A DNA stretch of 6,236 nucleotides, from positions 1-6,236 of the forward strand of contig JANJUO010000149.1 of assembly GCA_024710535.1 (NCBI GenBank). The letters are read 5' to 3'. The number at the start of each line of letters is the position of its first letter. Position 1 is the first letter of the stretch. The notes under the pieces are model-generated. The model saw only the letters and a program-made list of their open reading frames with translations, did not search any database and had not been told where the DNA came from. Source of the DNA: a bacterium. GTDB lineage: Bacteria; Bacteroidota; Ignavibacteria; Kapaibacteriales; UBA2268. The position numbers were made by a program, and so were the translations under genes. This document shows positions 5,534 to 6,236 of the stretch, in pieces.

Positions 5534-5542
5534 TGTGGATAA
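5534..5542 (-). promoter_or_regulatory. Perfect consensus DnaA box (TTATCCACA on the minus strand)
   Basis: The plus strand reads TTTGTGGATAAA, which contains TGTGGATAA, the reverse complement of the strong DnaA box TTATCCACA. A second, 2-mismatch match (TGTGGGTAT, 5513-5521) has the same orientation 21 bp away. There is no cluster of boxes typical of an origin, so a DnaA-responsive promoter or chance is more likely. Confidence 0.35.
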
Positions 5543-5629
5543 ATTTGAATGAAATTGCAAAATTTTCTAATTATTTTCAGAATTTTTCTAAAGTTTGCAT
5601 TTTTTGTGTCGATATTATTAATGGGATGA

Positions 5630-5635
5630 TATAAT
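5630..5635 (+). promoter_or_regulatory. Candidate -10 box for the metalloprotease gene
   Basis: TATAAT lies 12 nt before the ATG at 5648, so transcription would start only a few bases before the gene. The nearest -35-like hexamer, TTGTGT (5604-5609), is 20 nt away, longer than usual, so support is limited. Confidence 0.3.
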
Positions 5636-5647
5636 TAGTTTGGAATA

Positions 5648-6236
5648 ATGGTAATTGAAGCAAAAATATTAGGAAATACGTTCGAAACAGCATACCAAGA
5701 AAATGCTGAAATTTCTCCTATTACTATTGCCGAAAACAATGCAGATAATAAACAACAATCTTATTATTCGCAAATTGAAGATAAATTTGTGAAATCCTCT
5801 CTTCCAGCAATCGATGATTATAAATCTAAAATGGAAAAAACTGCCAAAGACAAGCAGGAAAAGTCACCAATTGGAGAGAAATCGTCCGAAAAAACTGATG
5901 AAGAAAAAAAAGCAAGCGGTGAACTTACCGATCAAGAAAAGAAAGTTGTCGAAGATTTGAAAGCAAGAGATAATGCTGTTCGTACACATGAACAAGCACA
6001 TCTTGCCGCAGGTGCCGGCTTAGTGAAAAGTGGCGCCAGTTATTCTTATCAAACCGGTCCTGATAATAAACGATATGCAATAGGCGGCGAAGTCCAAATT
6101 GATATTTCTCCTGTTGATGGCGATCCGCAGGCGACAATTTTGAAAATGCAACAAGTGAAGGCGGCGGCTATGGCTCCATCGGATCCATCATCACAAGATA
6201 GATCTGTTGCTGCAACTGCTTCTCGAATAGAATCTC
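5648..6236 (+). CDS. SprA-related putative zinc metalloprotease (HExxH), N-terminal part, cut by window end
   Basis: The frame opens at ATG 5648 (MVIEAKILGNTFE...) and is still open at the window end, giving 196 visible residues. An in-frame TAG at 5636-5638 rules out a longer N-terminus apart from near-cognate codons. Residues 1-60 have no recognised domain, and 58-100 form a Lys/Glu-rich, probably disordered linker. From about 93 the sequence matches the SprA-related / putative CJM1_0395-type metalloprotease family as I remember it: LTDQEKKVVEDLKARDNAVR, then the zinc motif HEQAH (114-118), AGAGLVKSGASYSYQTGPD, KRYAIGGEVQIDISPVDGDP, and AMAPSDPSSQDRSVAATASR (175-194). HEQAH fits HExxH, two zinc-ligand histidines and the catalytic glutamate. 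No signal peptide or membrane segment is seen. Substrate and role are unknown to me. This family is distinct from the large gliding-motility protein SprA of Bacteroidota, despite the name. There is no Shine-Dalgarno; it diverges from meaB. Confidence 0.87.
   Translation, partial: MVIEAKILGNTFETAYQENAEISPITIAENNADNKQQSYYSQIEDKFVKSSLPAIDDYKSKMEKTAKDKQEKSPIGEKSSEKTDEEKKASGELTDQEKKVVEDLKARDNAVRTHEQAHLAAGAGLVKSGASYSYQTGPDNKRYAIGGEVQIDISPVDGDPQATILKMQQVKAAAMAPSDPSSQDRSVAATASRIES

Larger units (their letters stand above)
5459..5647. promoter_or_regulatory. Divergent intergenic promoter region (meaB operon / metalloprotease gene)
   Basis: This 189-bp, strongly AT-rich spacer separates two divergently read genes and must hold both promoters. 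It contains a TATAAT close to each start, a perfect DnaA-box 9-mer and a related TTTGTGGGTA 21 bp away. No small gene or RNA structure is apparent. Confidence 0.6.

Noticed and set aside
5925..6137. 70-codon minus-strand frame
   Set aside because: Antisense shadow of the conserved metalloprotease domain, whose plus-strand reading has the HEQAH and GGEV motifs.

Overview
The window is AT-rich chromosomal DNA from an uncultured-looking bacterium, probably of the Bacteroidota / Chlorobiota / Ignavibacteria-Kapabacteria side of the FCB group. The basis is indirect: a bacillithiol-type BshC, a MeaB GTPase, very little Shine-Dalgarno use on the recognised genes, and dispersed short inverted repeats of the CGTCAT...CGAG...GGAATCC kind. 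This placement is an inference from sequence feel, not from a search.

Layout. (1) 1-858, plus strand: the C-terminal part of a SulP/SLC26-type anion transporter with its STAS domain, cut by the window edge and closed by a clear intrinsic terminator (882-912). (2) 880-1092, minus strand: a 70-codon unrecognised gene with a near-perfect Shine-Dalgarno, convergent with the transporter and ending inside that terminator. (3) 1093-2207: about 1.1 kb without a supported gene but full of structure: a long imperfect hairpin made of two small palindromes (1375-1434), a strict 21-bp tandem array of about 16-17 units (1553-1909) whose right half is organised as three 63-bp higher-order repeats, and two MITE-like inverted-repeat elements (1981-2091 and 2107-2189). 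(4) 2208-5458, minus strand: a tightly packed operon meaB-rdgB-bshC, joined by a 4-nt ATGA overlap and then by a stop codon directly abutting the next start. (5) 5459-5647: a divergent AT-rich promoter region with a perfect DnaA-box 9-mer. (6) 5648-6236, plus strand: the start of a SprA-related putative zinc metalloprotease (HEQAH), running off the window.

How the genes relate. The operon groups three functions with no common pathway: a chaperone GTPase for adenosylcobalamin-dependent acyl-CoA mutases, a house-cleaning pyrophosphatase for damaged purine nucleotides, and the last step of low-molecular-weight thiol synthesis. All are maintenance or quality-control roles. None of the partner genes (mutase subunits, bshA, bshB) is visible. 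The most unusual part is the repeat-rich gap at 1.3-2.2 kb; I see no evidence for a defence system, CRISPR array or complete mobile element with a transposase.
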